64,000 bases of DNA from contig OZ024851.1 in assembly GCA_964017145.1 (NCBI GenBank), positions 992,001 to 1,056,000 of the forward strand. The letters run 5' to 3'. Positions 11,241 through 25,619 of the stretch are shown here, in pieces. This DNA comes from Agrocybe praecox. Taxonomy: Eukaryota > Basidiomycota > Agaricomycetes > Agaricales > Agrocybaceae. The position numbers were made by a program, and so were the translations under genes. Every line of letters starts with the position of its first letter. The first letter of the stretch is position 1. Below the pieces are notes generated by a model. The model saw only the letters and a list, made by a program, of their open reading frames with translations, did no database searches and was not told where the DNA came from.

Positions 11241-12093
11241 AGCTATGGGTCCTTTCGCGAATGGTTTAACTGGGAGGATAAATTGAAAGTTGGAACCAGA
11301 GTCACGATTGCGAGATGGAAGGAGAGAATAGAAAGTCGAAACTTTCGAAAATCCCCGTGTTATATCAGGGCTCCCGATCAAGGGTCAAAAGTCCAATATA
11401 AAATAAGGGTGAAATACAGTGAACATCGAACGATAAAGAAAGATCCAATTTTTTACGCGCTGTATGCCGACCATCATGTCAGTGTATTCCCTTGAACTTA
11501 TTTACAAGGCCCATTCACACTCACAATAAAGTCAATCCATTTATCGCATACTGAGTACAAGTAGACGTTGACATTGTGCCGCGCGACTCTACGCGAGCAA
11601 CATGTGCTGTCCGTCGGTTGTCGCGCTCGCGTAAGATATTTGATCTTTGAAGAATATTTACCCAATTTTAGCCAGTATGTTCTTGGAAAAGATGAGCACT
11701 AATCCTTGTTCTTGTTTATGTATAAGGGAAGAAGAAGAACTGCTTGTGTTATCCATGTATTTCGATGCAAAGTTGTTGTGTTGAACATCGCAAACTGGTA
11801 GAAGGGCGAGAAAAGACCTCCGGACCGGGCCAACAAATAATTTATTTAAAGGGCCTTCAGTTTGCACTTGCTTGGTCGCGACTCGCCAGACATGCAGCTC
11901 GGCGGCTACGTTCACTAAACGTTCACGACATATCCTACAAATCTTTTTGGCAAAAAAGCAAGGACTGGGCAGGCCCCATTGGTGACTCTGAGGGACGTCT
12001 TCAAGGAATGGCACAAAATGGAACCAATATCTATTGCGCAAGTCCGCTCATTCAATATTGGCTTGAGGATGCACGAACTTACTTTGTTGAAGG
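11241..12093. other. Divergent intergenic region between the hydrolase and PIG-A
   Basis: Should hold both promoters. Overlapping frames occur on both strands at 11658-12097, but neither shows a domain or a clean splice into the neighbours; the plus-strand one ends in a stop at the PIG-A start and is probably 5' leader. Confidence 0.45.
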
Positions 12094-13861
12094 ATGATTT
12101 CAGATTTCTTTCACCCCGCAGTGGGTGGCGTTGAAAATCACATATACATGCTGAGCGCTAACCTCATTCGGAAAGGACACAAGGTATGGAATCACTATGA
12201 TCAGTCGCTCTATTTCTGAGGAATTAATTCAAAGGTCATTGTTATTACCCATAGTCATCAGCCAGACCGCGTCGGGGTGCGGTGGCTTCTTCCATCGCTG
12301 AAGGTCTATTATATCCCATTTCTTCCGATAGCTTCCTCTGCAACATTGCCAAACTTCCTCACGTCTTTACCTTACCTACGGACAATCCTTCTACGCGAAC
12401 ACATTCACCTTATACACGCGCACGCCAGTCTTTCTTCGATTGGACACGAAGGGATTCTGCATTCACATCTCATGGGCATACGGACGGTCTTTACAGATCA
12501 CAGCTTGTTTGGCTTTGACGATGCGGCAAGTATCTTGACGAACAAACTCATGGTCGGAACATTGAAAAACGTGGATGCTGTCATATGTGTTTCTCATACT
12601 GGGTAAGTGTCCTATCGTTTTGCGGTGGGTTTCTTCTAAAACGAAATAGGAGAGAGAATACTGTTCTACGAGGACAACTCTTTGAACGCCGTAAAGATGA
12701 TCCAAACCTCCTTGAACTCCGGAAGAGTGTCTATGTTATACCTAACTCACTCGTCGCCGAGCAATTCAAGCCGTGTGTGCAACCACCCTCGGATACCAGT
12801 GAGCGTTAAACCATGACTATGGGTTGATTTAATTTAAAAGTATTCCAGTAACCATTGTCTTTCTTTCTCGCCTCGCCTACCGCAAAGGAATCGATCTGCT
12901 GGTGGCTACCGCCCCAAAGATATGCGCTCTTTTTCCGAACGTCAATTTTGTCGTAGGTCTGTATATGCATGCACTGCCTCCCATATTTCTATGTTGCTAA
13001 CGGATTTGCAGGAGGCGATGGTCCCAAATTGATCGAATTGCTACAGATGCGAGAAAAGTATCTACTCCAAGATAGAATTGAACTTGTGGGATCTGTACGA
13101 CACAAAGATGTCCTTTCTGTAAGTAGACTTTTCGACTTGGTCTTGACATGACCTGAAACTGTTTACAGGTTCTGTCGCGTGGTGTAATTTATTTGAATAC
13201 CTCCCTTACAGAGTCCTTCGGCATCGCCATTCTTGAAGCGGCTTGTGCTGGTCTGTACGTGGTATCAACAAAAGTCGGCGGTGTGCCAGAAATCTTGCCA
13301 GAAGATATGATCAGTTTCGCGAAACCCGAAGAGGAAGGTGTGTCCGTCTACTTACCTTTCAATGAATTTATGCCTGAACTACCATAGATATTATCAGGGC
13401 AATATCTGAGGCTGTACGCATAGTACAGGAAGGAAAACACGATCCGTTCAAAGCGCACGAGAGAATAAAAACATTTTATAACTGGGAAGATGTTGCGACG
13501 CGCACGGAAAAGGTTTACGAAACTGTTTTGAGGTCCAGGCAGATGGATTTGATGGAACGAATTTATAGGTATGCTTATTCTCGACATAAAGTTTTGGAAC
13601 TATGATATCTTACCTTGTATATAGGACCATGGATCTGGGACCCTTCGCCGGTTTGATTTACACTATCATTTTGTTAGTAGATTGCGTATTTTTTCTTTTT
13701 CTTGAATGGTGGATTCCGAGAGACAATCTGCATTATGTGCACCACCATTGGAGTGACGAACAGTTTAGAGAAGTCAGTAGAAGTCCCTTTAATATTAACA
13801 GTCTTATTGATCTCTTCGTTTGCAGCTCGTGCAAAAAGCACAGGTTCAACCGCCCGAATAG
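12094..13861 (+). CDS. GPI3: PIG-A/GPI3, GlcNAc-PI synthesis catalytic subunit
   Basis: This GT4-type glycosyltransferase moves GlcNAc from UDP-GlcNAc to phosphatidylinositol at the cytosolic ER face, the first step of GPI-anchor synthesis. Nine exons (12094-12183, 12235-12602, 12650-12798, 12849-12956, 13012-13118, 13169-13337, 13388-13568, 13625-13772, 13826-13861) join to 451 residues, close to the family's 450-480. Landmarks: [18 protein letters not shown] at the start, [49 protein letters not shown], and the nucleotide-sugar site [19 protein letters not shown]. One C-terminal membrane anchor lies at about 399-421, followed by a short lumenal tail. A short upstream coding exon cannot be excluded because the start sits directly on the catalytic domain. 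Confidence 0.95.
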
Positions 13862-14142
13862 CATATATATGCGGACATTATATATACCTAGCCCTGTGCA
13901 CGTTTGACTAATATACCCACCACTAGACAACGATACCATCATATCGAAATAAACTCGAAAAACCTACCTATATCCCTCGTTCGCCATATAATCCAGTTAT
14001 CATTTGCAGCGAATACATATATTCCCACGGGATGTATCTATATAAAACATGATACATGATGCATGATGCCCGATGCCCAGTAGATACGTCCCAAGTGATT
14101 TTCTTTTTCTTCAATTTTCACTGCTTCAACTTCAACGCGTTT

Positions 14143-14766
14143 ATGTCTCTACCGCCTCAAAAGAGTCAAGAAGGGGTCTTTCGCCTAGAGGGGCCCATTG
14201 AACTGGATCAACAAAATCATGTCACTTCATCGTTCAGTATACTTGAACCGAATACAGAACATGGATTCCTGGTCTCTCGCCCACTTTATTCTAGGCGATA
14301 TTCGAAGAAATTTTTTCACAACAACCCGTCTTCCTTTAGCCTACAATCGCCTGTTCTGGTTCCAGATTATTCCACGCCCAGTCTAGCAGAAAGCGAGTCT
14401 TCAGACGGCGACGCTCTTGTGTTCTCTAGATTCGTTAGTCCCAAAGGAAGTAGCATCCTACGGGACTCTCAAATGCTCAATCACGATGCGCAATGTGTTC
14501 TTTGTGAACATTGGAAATCTAAAAGTGCCCAACCGACGCATCTATGTCCGACCAGACCTCATGAAGAAGGAAAGAGAGAAACCGTATACTCGCATTCATT
14601 TCTGCAACCAACAAGTAAGATGATTCCCTATTTCACATCTAAGAGAGCTCTTATTTTAACCACCTTAGGCGTACCTGTACTTCGTGGATCTGAAAATCTA
14701 TGGCCTTCGACCCAATTCCCACTCATTAGTCGGTCATCTGCATTGATACGAAGAGATTTCGTTTGA
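14143..14766 (+). CDS. Hypothetical protein, Ser/Pro-rich
   Basis: Likely two exons (14143-14614 and 14669-14766) around a 54-nt intron with GTAAGA...TTAG ends. That intron is also open in frame, so retention would change only 18 residues. The favoured start is ATG 14143 (MSLPPQKSQEGVF); an upstream ATG at 14056 would add a Phe-rich leader. The protein is polar, with a CVLCEHW motif (two Cys three apart) in the middle and no membrane segment. I do not recognise it. Composition resembles disordered regulatory proteins. It is tail-to-tail with the large disordered gene at 14935. Confidence 0.45.
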   Translation: MSLPPQKSQEGVFRLEGPIELDQQNHVTSSFSILEPNTEHGFLVSRPLYSRRYSKKFFHNNPSSFSLQSPVLVPDYSTPSLAESESSDGDALVFSRFVSPKGSSILRDSQMLNHDAQCVLCEHWKSKSAQPTHLCPTRPHEEGKRETVYSHSFLQPTSKMIPYFTSKRALILTTLGVPVLRGSENLWPSTQFPLISRSSALIRRDFV

Positions 14767-14934
14767 GAGACAGAACGGGAATTGAAAGGAGCTACATTAT
14801 TCGAATTAAAAAAAAAGAGACGTGCGATGCAGTGAAATTTGTAAAAGTACGCTGAAACCATTGTGCAATGAGAAAGAGGATTATAAACAGTAGGCACTTG
14901 GCCGGTACATGTCAGAAAAAAAACTTTTCTTTCC

Positions 14935-17900
14935 CTAGGATACGTTCCTTCTCCCACCCCTCCTATTTTTCACATTTCGGCGCCTAACTCGCTTGTTATC
15001 GTTTCCGTCATCGACGTCATATGACCCGTTTGAAGGATTCGTATTATCTGCCATATCACTGCGATCTCTCTTTGAAGGGACAATTCTGTCACGGAGAGAT
15101 TGCGACTGCGTTTCACTAGGTGGGAGCTTAAGTCGATCCAGCAGCGTTGGACGCGAGTTTTGGAAGGATAATACTTCATTCTGGGGACTAGGAAGGCTGT
15201 TTCCGGGTCGAGATTCAGTCTCAGACGCATGGCTCATACGCCGCGCAAGAGAAGGCGGAGGATCGATGCTCATCCTCGCAGAAAGATCAGATTGCTCGGG
15301 ATGCTCCGCCGCTTGACGTCTCGTACTATTGTCACCCCACCTCGAATTCGGTCGGCGGTGGGCAGACTTAGAGGAGTCGGAACCGCTGGTCTCTGCCATG
15401 GTACCACCTGCTGTTGACGTTTGGGCGATACGAGCATCACTTTCAGGCTTGCGTCCATATTGAGGACCCGTCGTTTGCTCCTCCAACCGTCCTCTCGGAA
15501 TGTTTGCTTCATCAGATGACATGTTCGCAAATGAAAGTGCGGACGACTCCCTCGAAAGTGGAGGTGGCGTCGGTTGCTTCGCATTTGGTGGAACAATCAC
15601 GGTGTTGTCTTCCAGATCGTTTAATTTGAGTTCAGATACATTTTTGTCGTTCTGCAACGTCCGGATCAGAGATGAAAAAGGTTTTAACAAAATAATTAAT
15701 CCTACCATTTCGCGAGCAGAAAATCGTGATTCTCGACGGTGCTTTGGCCTTTCTGTGTACTGCTCCGGCACCCGATTTATATTCGGAACGTGCGAAGAGG
15801 CGTTGGAAGTCTGCTTTAATTGTCATCCAACAGATAAATACAAGCAGGACTGACACAAAATTGAGGACTTACATGTGAGTCTCGAGCAGGCCGTTCTGGC
15901 TTCGGCGGCAAAGGAGGAAGAAAGGACGTTGGTAAGATGGGCTACAAAGACGTCAATAAAGAAACTGCTAAATAATAATCATTTGTCTTACTCGTTCATA
16001 GGACTCCTTCCCAGTGGGTAAGTCTCGTGCCTTAGAAGGATTAATCAAGGTAGAGGCGGGAGGGCGTGCACTCGGGTTATATGGTAGAGGCGGAATTGGA
16101 ACAGAAGTCCCATTGGTTTTGGGGGCAGGGAAGTCGATAGGGGGGGGAGGGAGAGACACAGAAATTCGTCTTACTCCAATGGGAACGTTATTAGTGCCAG
16201 AAACTGGCGCGGGACCGGGAGGAGGAGGCAGAGGATGCCTGGGGCCATCTTCAGGACGAACTCTATACTCCCTTGGAGGCTATTTCGACGATAAGATACG
16301 ACAGAATTTTGTATATAAGAATAACTAACCGGTGCATTGTTTACAGGCCTAATGTCATTTGGCCGGTCGTTTCGCCATCCGGGCCGATTTTCAACTCTGG
16401 TTTCTTGATACTTCCTGTCATCGAACTTTGAAGATGGCTGAGCAAGTCGAGGAGAGTAAGGCCTAGGTGGGGGGTCGTTTGGCCCAGCTCTTGATGGTTC
16501 GCCACCTCGGGCAGATCTAGGACCGCTAGATGATTCGTAGGAATATCTGGGCGACTCGAAGGGTCCACGTTGATCGTAGGGTGAAGGTCGATTTGATGAC
16601 CTCAGTCGGTCATCTTGATCTATATCCATTCTAGTATCAATTGGAGGTCGAGAGCTTGGAGACTGTTTCCTTCCGCCTTGTCGATCCCGTACAGCCTGAC
16701 GATCTCGAGGACCATCTTCATCACGCGCACGAGGAGCCCGAGGTATGTTTGGGTCAATATCCGCCCGACCAGCTAGAGCTACCGGAGCTATGTGAGGTGG
16801 GGGTTCTCTTTTATGAGAAGGACCACTCCCGGACGCAGACAAAAACGTCTTCGTCTGAGGCGGTAATGGCTGTCTTTTTCGAACTATTCGTAAATAGCAA
16901 CGGTCAGAAAAGCTTTGTACACGTTCAGCAAAGTTAAGAATTTACGAGATGAAGTTTCTAGAGGAGACCGATCACGTTTCGCAGTCGCAATTTGTATGTT
17001 CCTTTCTTGAAAACGTGGGTCGATTTGATCTTCAGGATAGATGGAGGGGATTCTTGGAAGATTTGCGCTGTCGGGACTTGGTTCACGACGACGACGCTGG
17101 TAATCTCGCTCATCGTGTCGAGAAGCAGACGGTTCTTGTGGTCTTTCATAGTCACGTGGCCTCGAATGTAAAGGCTCGTGGCTAAGGCTTGGAGGACCAT
17201 TCATCTCGGAAGGATATTCTGGTCGACTAGATCCCCTGTAGCCTGACGATGCGGATGCCGTATAGTCCATTGCACCTTGACGGTTTGCATATTCACGACC
17301 TAGGTCTCGTTCGCGTGCGTGTGGAGGTGATCTGTATCCTGTGGTTCCAAAAAGAAAGAAGGTGTAAAGGTGGTAAGAATGGAGGATATGACGCAAAGAC
17401 GAGTAAAATGCAAAAAGAAGAGATAAAAAAGGGCAGAAAAAAAGACTGGGAAACGAGTTTCAAGGAAGGTGGTTGGGAGTGGGAGTGCTGAGGAGTAAGG
17501 CTCTCGCAATGATAGATGGCGGGTGAAGCATCGTGAACTCAGTCTCATATAAAATAAGAAAGAGAAATACGAAGTTCCAGCCATATATCCCGACCGTCTG
17601 GATGACAAATGCGCAAACATTGCTGGCGTAGAAACGAACTCGATGGAGGGATGGTATGAGGCTGATAACGTACTGGGTGATGGTATGAAGTCTTCGTTGT
17701 CATTGGGTCTTTCTCGTCTGCCAGTTCTTTCGGAAGGACGAACGGCCTCACGTTCGCGATTCGGTCCACGACTATCCATACTCTTGAAAGGAGGTCTATT
17801 CCTATCATCAACAGAACGCTGTTCATAAGCATAGTCCTCAGAAGTTTGTCGATCATTCTGTCTGCGAGGAACTCGCTCGTTCCTCGAGAAATCTGCAGGT

Positions 17901-19147
17901 GGGCCACGGGAAGAAGCAGCCCAATGCCGATCGGAGTCATGGGAAACAATAGGAGCCTCTCTTGGAATGTCAGAGTCATTAGTAGTAGTGTATCCATCTC
18001 GTCCGCGAAGACGTCCACTTCCGCGCAACGAATCATAACCTTTGTCTCTTGGAGGAAATTTCGACCCTCTAGGATCATCATGCGAAGGGGAGATAGACCT
18101 AGGACGTCTTCGTTGACGAGGCGAACCTGCAGGTGATCTTTCATAGCGCGATTTAGGAGCAATATTCACACCCTCAGTGCGTTCAGTTACCCGAATATCA
18201 GGAGCAGAAGAAGGCACATAATGTCGATCATCGTGTGAGAGGAAGCCATCAACAGTGGCAGATGGTGCTTTGATAGAATCTTCCCTATCCTTTTCAAGTC
18301 GTGAATAAGGCCTTTCCCGATTTGAATGTGATGTCTGCGAGTGAGATGTATTAGAGTTCCGTATTAGAGCCATGTTTCCAGAGGACGACGCGCTGCGGCG
18401 ACGACCCAGGGAAGTCTCGAGACTAGAGGTTGAAGGGAGGTTGCTCACGGGATTGTTTCGAGCTGATTCTGGAATTTCGCGGCCATGATGGGGTGGCTCT
18501 CCACCCTGCCATGAATATCGCATTTCCCTGTGGTCAACATCAGGAAGGGCGTCGAGCTTTGTGGGAGCACCGTTTGTCTTCTTGCCATCGCGGATGGTAG
18601 ATCTACTAGGGGGAGATATGGATGTCATACCGACGGCCTCGACTTTTGAAGAATGAGAGGGAGGAATATAAAATACTTGTGTGGGTTTCGGTGGGAGGGC
18701 GTGAGTCATTCGAGCAGGGCCTTGCTGGGATCGTTGGGGCGACGAATGCCTATTCGAGCTTCTTTGTCTAGGTGGCGATTCTAACGACATCCGTCTGTCC
18801 CTGCCTCTGAAAATTTCTGTGCCGTCATCCTCTTTCGAATGATAGCGAGACCGTGAAGGATTGTTAGCGCCCATGCTGTCGTCTCGCGCTTGTTCAGATT
18901 CTGGCCGTGCAGGAGCATCTTTTTCCGCATTTCCATCATTCTGAATTTTGGTCTCTGTGGAAGCATCTTGTTGTGGATAGAAATAGCCTTGGTAATCCTC
19001 ATCTTCGCCTAAGGAAACAGTGTCCTCGATTTCGTCGGCGTCGTTGCGTTCTTCTTGGCCAACATGGTCGTAGGATGCCTTCCTAGAAGGCTGCTGAGAA
19101 TCATCATCTCCAAATCCCCAGTCTACTGGTTCGTTGTCAAGGTCCAT
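14935..19147 (-). CDS. Large intrinsically disordered Arg/Ser/Pro-rich protein
   Basis: Seven exons (17674-19147, 16946-17338, 16330-16883, 15992-16279, 15873-15941, 15706-15813, 14935-15651) join to 1200 residues, exactly in frame. The N-terminus is acidic (MDLDNEPVDWGFGDDD); most of the rest is Arg/Ser/Pro/Asp repeats such as RSSNRHSSPQRSQQ and RRPRSISPSHDDPRG, with a proline-rich stretch (PPPPGPAPV, SLPPPPIDFPAP). A basic C-terminus (KRVRRRNVKNRRGGRRN) looks like a nuclear or RNA-binding tail. No folded domain is visible. RS-like dipeptides suggest an RNA-processing or nuclear scaffold role (inference). The first intron (17339-17673, about 335 nt) is long for this genome. It shares a 232-base head-to-head spacer with UNC-50. 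Confidence 0.8.
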
Positions 19148-19379
19148 TCACGATGATGAAAGAAAAAGATGAAGGTGCGGGGGTGTCGAAAGGTAGGAAT
19201 TCGAAAGTGCAAACAACTCTTTTGCTTCCACAACCTATTTTTGAACTCAGCTTAACTACTTTAAAAGTCCGCTCCATCCCGCCATCACGTTTCCAGCCCT
19301 ACCGTAGGGCTTAACTTCACCTCCAAGATCTTCGTTAAAACTGGCCACATTACTACGGCCAAGAAACACAAATCCACAT
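19148..19379. promoter_or_regulatory. Compact bidirectional promoter region
   Basis: Only 232 bases separate the ATGs of the disordered-protein gene (-) and UNC-50 (+). Both promoters must lie here or overlap the first exons, so shared regulation is likely. I do not see a canonical TATA box. Confidence 0.55.
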
Positions 19380-20522
19380 ATGCTTCTCCCAACGAGCGCG
19401 TCCCACAATGACGACAATGGACATGTATTGTCGTCCGGTCGGCCATCCAGCTCCCTACGTCTCCCCGTGATTTTCAGGCGTTTGCATCGTTTACAGCAAA
19501 TGGTATGCATATGTGTTCCTCACAGAAGCTAGCTGAAAGGATTGAAGCTTGTGTAGGACTTTGAGCTTGCTGCGTGGCAGCTTACATATCTATGTCTTGC
19601 CCCTCGGCGAGTGTACGTCCTGAACCTGAAGTCATAGAGTTATATTTGATATATGTGCGTCTAGATATCGAAATGTGTACTTCCACAAACGTTTGTGACT
19701 TCGAATCATAGCATTGAATGCCTGAGCTGATCGAATGTTTTGCAGAAACCAAGAACACTTGGGCGAGAGACGATCCGGCCATTCTTGTGCTAATTGGAGC
19801 TTGTCTCTGTGGTAAGTCGGTGCTTCATTGTACACACCGCACTCAAAAATACTGACGTCAACTTTGAAGTGTCCGCGGTCATTTGGGGCCTTGTTTACTC
19901 TTACCGCATACCAGATATGATAACTCTTGCCTTTGTTATGGTCATAAGAGACTTCCTTCTGTCAGGAATAGTTGTAGCAACTATCATTTGGTTAGTACTT
20001 TCGAGCGCTTTGCAGCGATTTTAGCTCATGTTGGCTCCAGGTTTACCGCAAATCGTCTCCTTTTGTCTCCTCCTTCCCACTCTACCCCGGCAGATTCAAA
20101 AGTCGAATGGGCATATGCATTCGATGTTCATACCAATGCCTTCTTTCCCCTGTACCTTACCCTGTACCTTGCTCAGCTCTTCCTTCTGCCTATCATTCTG
20201 AAAGAAAGATGGATATGCCTCTTCGTAGGGAATACCCTTTACCTTGCTGCGTAAGTCATTCTGTCTTTGCAATACCCATCCAGTAAACTTCATTGCTTGT
20301 TTAGTTTCACCCAATACACATATGGCATATATCTCGGGTTGAATGGTAATTGATTATTTACCCTCACTTACTCTCACTTATTCTTTGCCGTTTCTAGCGC
20401 TGCCGTTTCTAGTCCGTTCTGAGCTGCTGCTCTCTCCGCTCCTTCCTCTTTTTACAGCCTATATTGTCTCTTTACTTGGGTTCAATGTGGCCCAGCATGT
20501 CCTTCCAGCGTATTTTCGGTAG
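19380..20522 (+). CDS. GMH1: UNC-50/GMH1 family Golgi membrane protein
   Basis: UNC-50 proteins are Golgi multi-pass proteins linked to Arf-GEF recruitment and receptor traffic. Eight exons (19380-19502, 19557-19612, 19665-19690, 19746-19811, 19870-19990, 20041-20250, 20305-20345, 20398-20522) join to 255 residues. Family landmarks: QQMDFELAAWQLTYLC, RRVYRNVYFHKQTKNTWARDDPA, VEWAYAFDVHTNAFFPL, WICLFVGNTLYLAA and FTQYTYGIYLGLNALPFL. Several hydrophobic segments cover the C-terminal two thirds, including LILLPII-type and LLPLFTAYIVSLL stretches. Exon 3 is only 26 nt. The start is the first in-frame ATG ahead of a polar N-terminus; length matches the family. Confidence 0.93.
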
Positions 20523-21000
20523 CGTAGGGTCTATGTAATGTAATTTATAGAATAGGTCCCAGATTTGTTATTCTCGCAGGTATTACCGTTTTAAAAATGC
20601 CCACAAAATAGTATACCTATCATCCTGTGTTACCACTCCCTAGTCGGTCATCCCGTGCTTGCTTGCGCCAAGGCTACCAAAGCTCTGCTCACCAATCCGC
20701 ACTATCGGATAAGAAAAGTTGTAGCTGTGTAGTAGTAGAAGGTCCTGTCGCCTGTTACGAATTTTAACCTATTGAAGACGAGGGCTTAGTCGCAAGCTAT
20801 CGAATTGCAAGTTCGAGAGTGGTCAAAAGTGCTACAAGTCACAACGCTAATTGAGTCTAAATCCCCAATCAGATTGTTTTGGCTCTTCGCACCGTCACAC
20901 CTCTTCTCTCCATACTTTGTCGAATATCGCTCTTTCCACCTTATTCAACGCCATTATCCCAGTCGAAGATTGTTTATATCGCTAAAGAAATCTAGCACCC
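20523..21000. other. Intergenic between UNC-50 and calcineurin A
   Basis: About 480 bases; holds the UNC-50 3' end and the calcineurin promoter and leader, including a pyrimidine-rich stretch before the ATG. No gene or repeat seen. Confidence 0.45.
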
Positions 21001-23584
<2,584 letters not shown>

Positions 23585-24147
23585 ACGTCAGTTTTTCTAT
23601 CCTCTAAATTCTTTCCGGGTTTGTCTGCACTGTCGTTTTTTTTTCTTCGTTCCCTGAACCGCTATATTGTTTGGATTGTAATGCCCCAAATTTATACCCC
23701 GTTCACTTATAATCGCAGTCTGTTGCAGGACTTCTGCCTGGACGTTTTTCTTGGTGTTCTTGCCGCTCGTAAAGTGGTCAGTACTTTCACGAAGTAGTGG
23801 GCAAGAATTGGTTGCAGGAAGATCATATCAAAGGTTCAATTCAAATTGGACCCGCGTTATGTATTGATTTGTACATAGTTCATCATCAAAGGCTTTCGGT
23901 TTTTCTGTAGCCGTGTCATGTGTATAACATCTAATTATTAGTGATTTCTCTCTTCTTTGTGTCATTTCTGGCAACGTTGGTACGCTTTCATGTGGGGTTC
24001 TTCAAAAGGTATATCAGGCCCGCATAACATGATCTCCCGTGGCAATCTCCGTTACCTGGAATGTGAAATTTGAATCCGTGCTTCCGCTCTCTTTTTACCG
24101 CAGCATAGGTTCTAATCTACCACTGTCGTTCCATCAGTGCACGAAAA
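23585..24147. other. Intergenic between calcineurin A and the PcaB-type lyase
   Basis: T-rich 3' flank then promoter of the downstream gene. No gene-like frame or repeat seen. Confidence 0.45.
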
Positions 24148-25619
24148 ATGACCGCAGTGTCAGATTCGGTTGTATTCCGCAACCTTTTCTCAACTCCTCA
24201 ATCGGCGGGGATCTGGTCTGATCAACAGCGGACTCGATATTATCTACAATTTGAAGCGGCGCTTGCCAATGTCCAAGGACGCCTGGGAATTATACCCAAG
24301 GAGGCCGCAGAGGCCATTATTTCCAAGTGCAAGTTAGAGTTGATCGACATCGAAGAGCTAGGTGAAGAGACAAGGAAAATAGGTTATCCTGTATTACCTC
24401 TTGTCAAACAACTCGTCCGGCTGGTTAACAAAGAGAAGGAAGGTTTAGGGGAATGGGCTCACTGGGGCGCAACAACTCAAGTGAGTGTTTAGATTATATG
24501 CTACCCATATTCTAAGAATGTTCGACTTTTTCTATTCGTAACTCCACCTCTGTAATAATTATTTTACAATTAAGCTAATTATTTCAGGACGTAACGGACA
24601 CCACGACCATTCTTCAACTCCGTGATACCTGCAAACTTGTGTCGCAAACCTTGGACAGGATTGTCGATGCTACACAAGACCTTGCTTTGCGGTACAAGTC
24701 TACGCCTATGGCTGCACGATCAAATTTGCAACAAGCAGTACCTATGACATTTGGCTTCAAAATGGCGCGCCTTTTGGCTACTTTCAAGAGGCACCGCCAA
24801 CGACTTTCTGAAATTTTGCCCCGGCTCCTTGTCTTGGAGTTTGGGGGTGCGGCTGGCACCCTTGCTACCCTTTCTGATACGGGCCTTGCCTTCCAGGTTC
24901 AAGAAGGCCTTGGGAAAGAACTCGAATTAACAGTCCCTGAAATTGCATGGCACACGGAACGGGACCGTATCGCCGAAATCGGGGCGTTTTTTGCACTCGT
25001 AACCGGAACATGCTCCAAGTTTGCTATGGACCTCAAACTCCTCATGCAGACTGAAGTCAACGAAGTTTCCGAGCCATATGCTCCCCACCGAGGGTCTAGC
25101 AGTACCATGCCTCAGAAACGCAATCCCATATCCAGCGCTTATATTACAGCCATCGCCAGTACAGTTAGGCAATTAAGCGCCGCCTTATTCGATGCGATGG
25201 TCGAAGACCATGAAAGGAGTACGGGCCCTTGGGAGATAGAATGGATTGTTTTACCACAAATATCGACCTTGACCCACTCAGCGCTAAACCACACCTTCGA
25301 GCTTCTGGCTGGGCTTGAAGTCCATCCCGAAGAGATGAAAAGAAACCTTGATTTGACCAACGGTGCTATCGTCAGCGAAGCTGTCATGATAGCGCTGGGT
25401 AACAAGATAGGTAGGCAGGTCGCCCATGATCTGGTCTACGATATCTGTCGGGAAATCGCCAAAAGTCCGGGTACTTCTCTTCTCGAGGGCCTATTGACCA
25501 ACAATACTGTGATGGAATCTGGAATAGGCCGCGTGGAACTTGAGAGACTTTGCGATCCTGCCAATTATCTGGGTTTGAGCGAGAAAATGACCCTGCGAGT
25601 CGTGGAGGAAAATTATTAG
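24148..25619 (+). CDS. PcaB-type lyase/cycloisomerase of the fumarase superfamily
   Basis: Two exons (24148-24480 and 24588-25619) give 454 residues. The superfamily signature GSSSTMPQKRNP is at 280-291, with GEWAHWGATTQDVTDT (substrate loop with His and the QDV turn) near 100-116 and LLEFGGAAGT-like and WHTERDR segments between. These features fit 3-carboxy-cis,cis-muconate cycloisomerase (PcaB) and the related adenylosuccinate-lyase-like branch. A role in aromatic-acid catabolism is possible but not shown by neighbours, which are unrelated. Gene structure is simple (one intron of 107 nt) next to intron-rich neighbours, so ancient bacterial transfer is worth testing. Purine-type adenylosuccinate lyase itself seems less likely on length and motif spacing. 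Confidence 0.85.

Noticed and set aside
11658..12097. Overlapping frames of 117 and 127 codons on both strands
   Set aside because: Neither has a recognised motif or consistent splice sites; the plus-strand one ends at the PIG-A start and is probably leader sequence.
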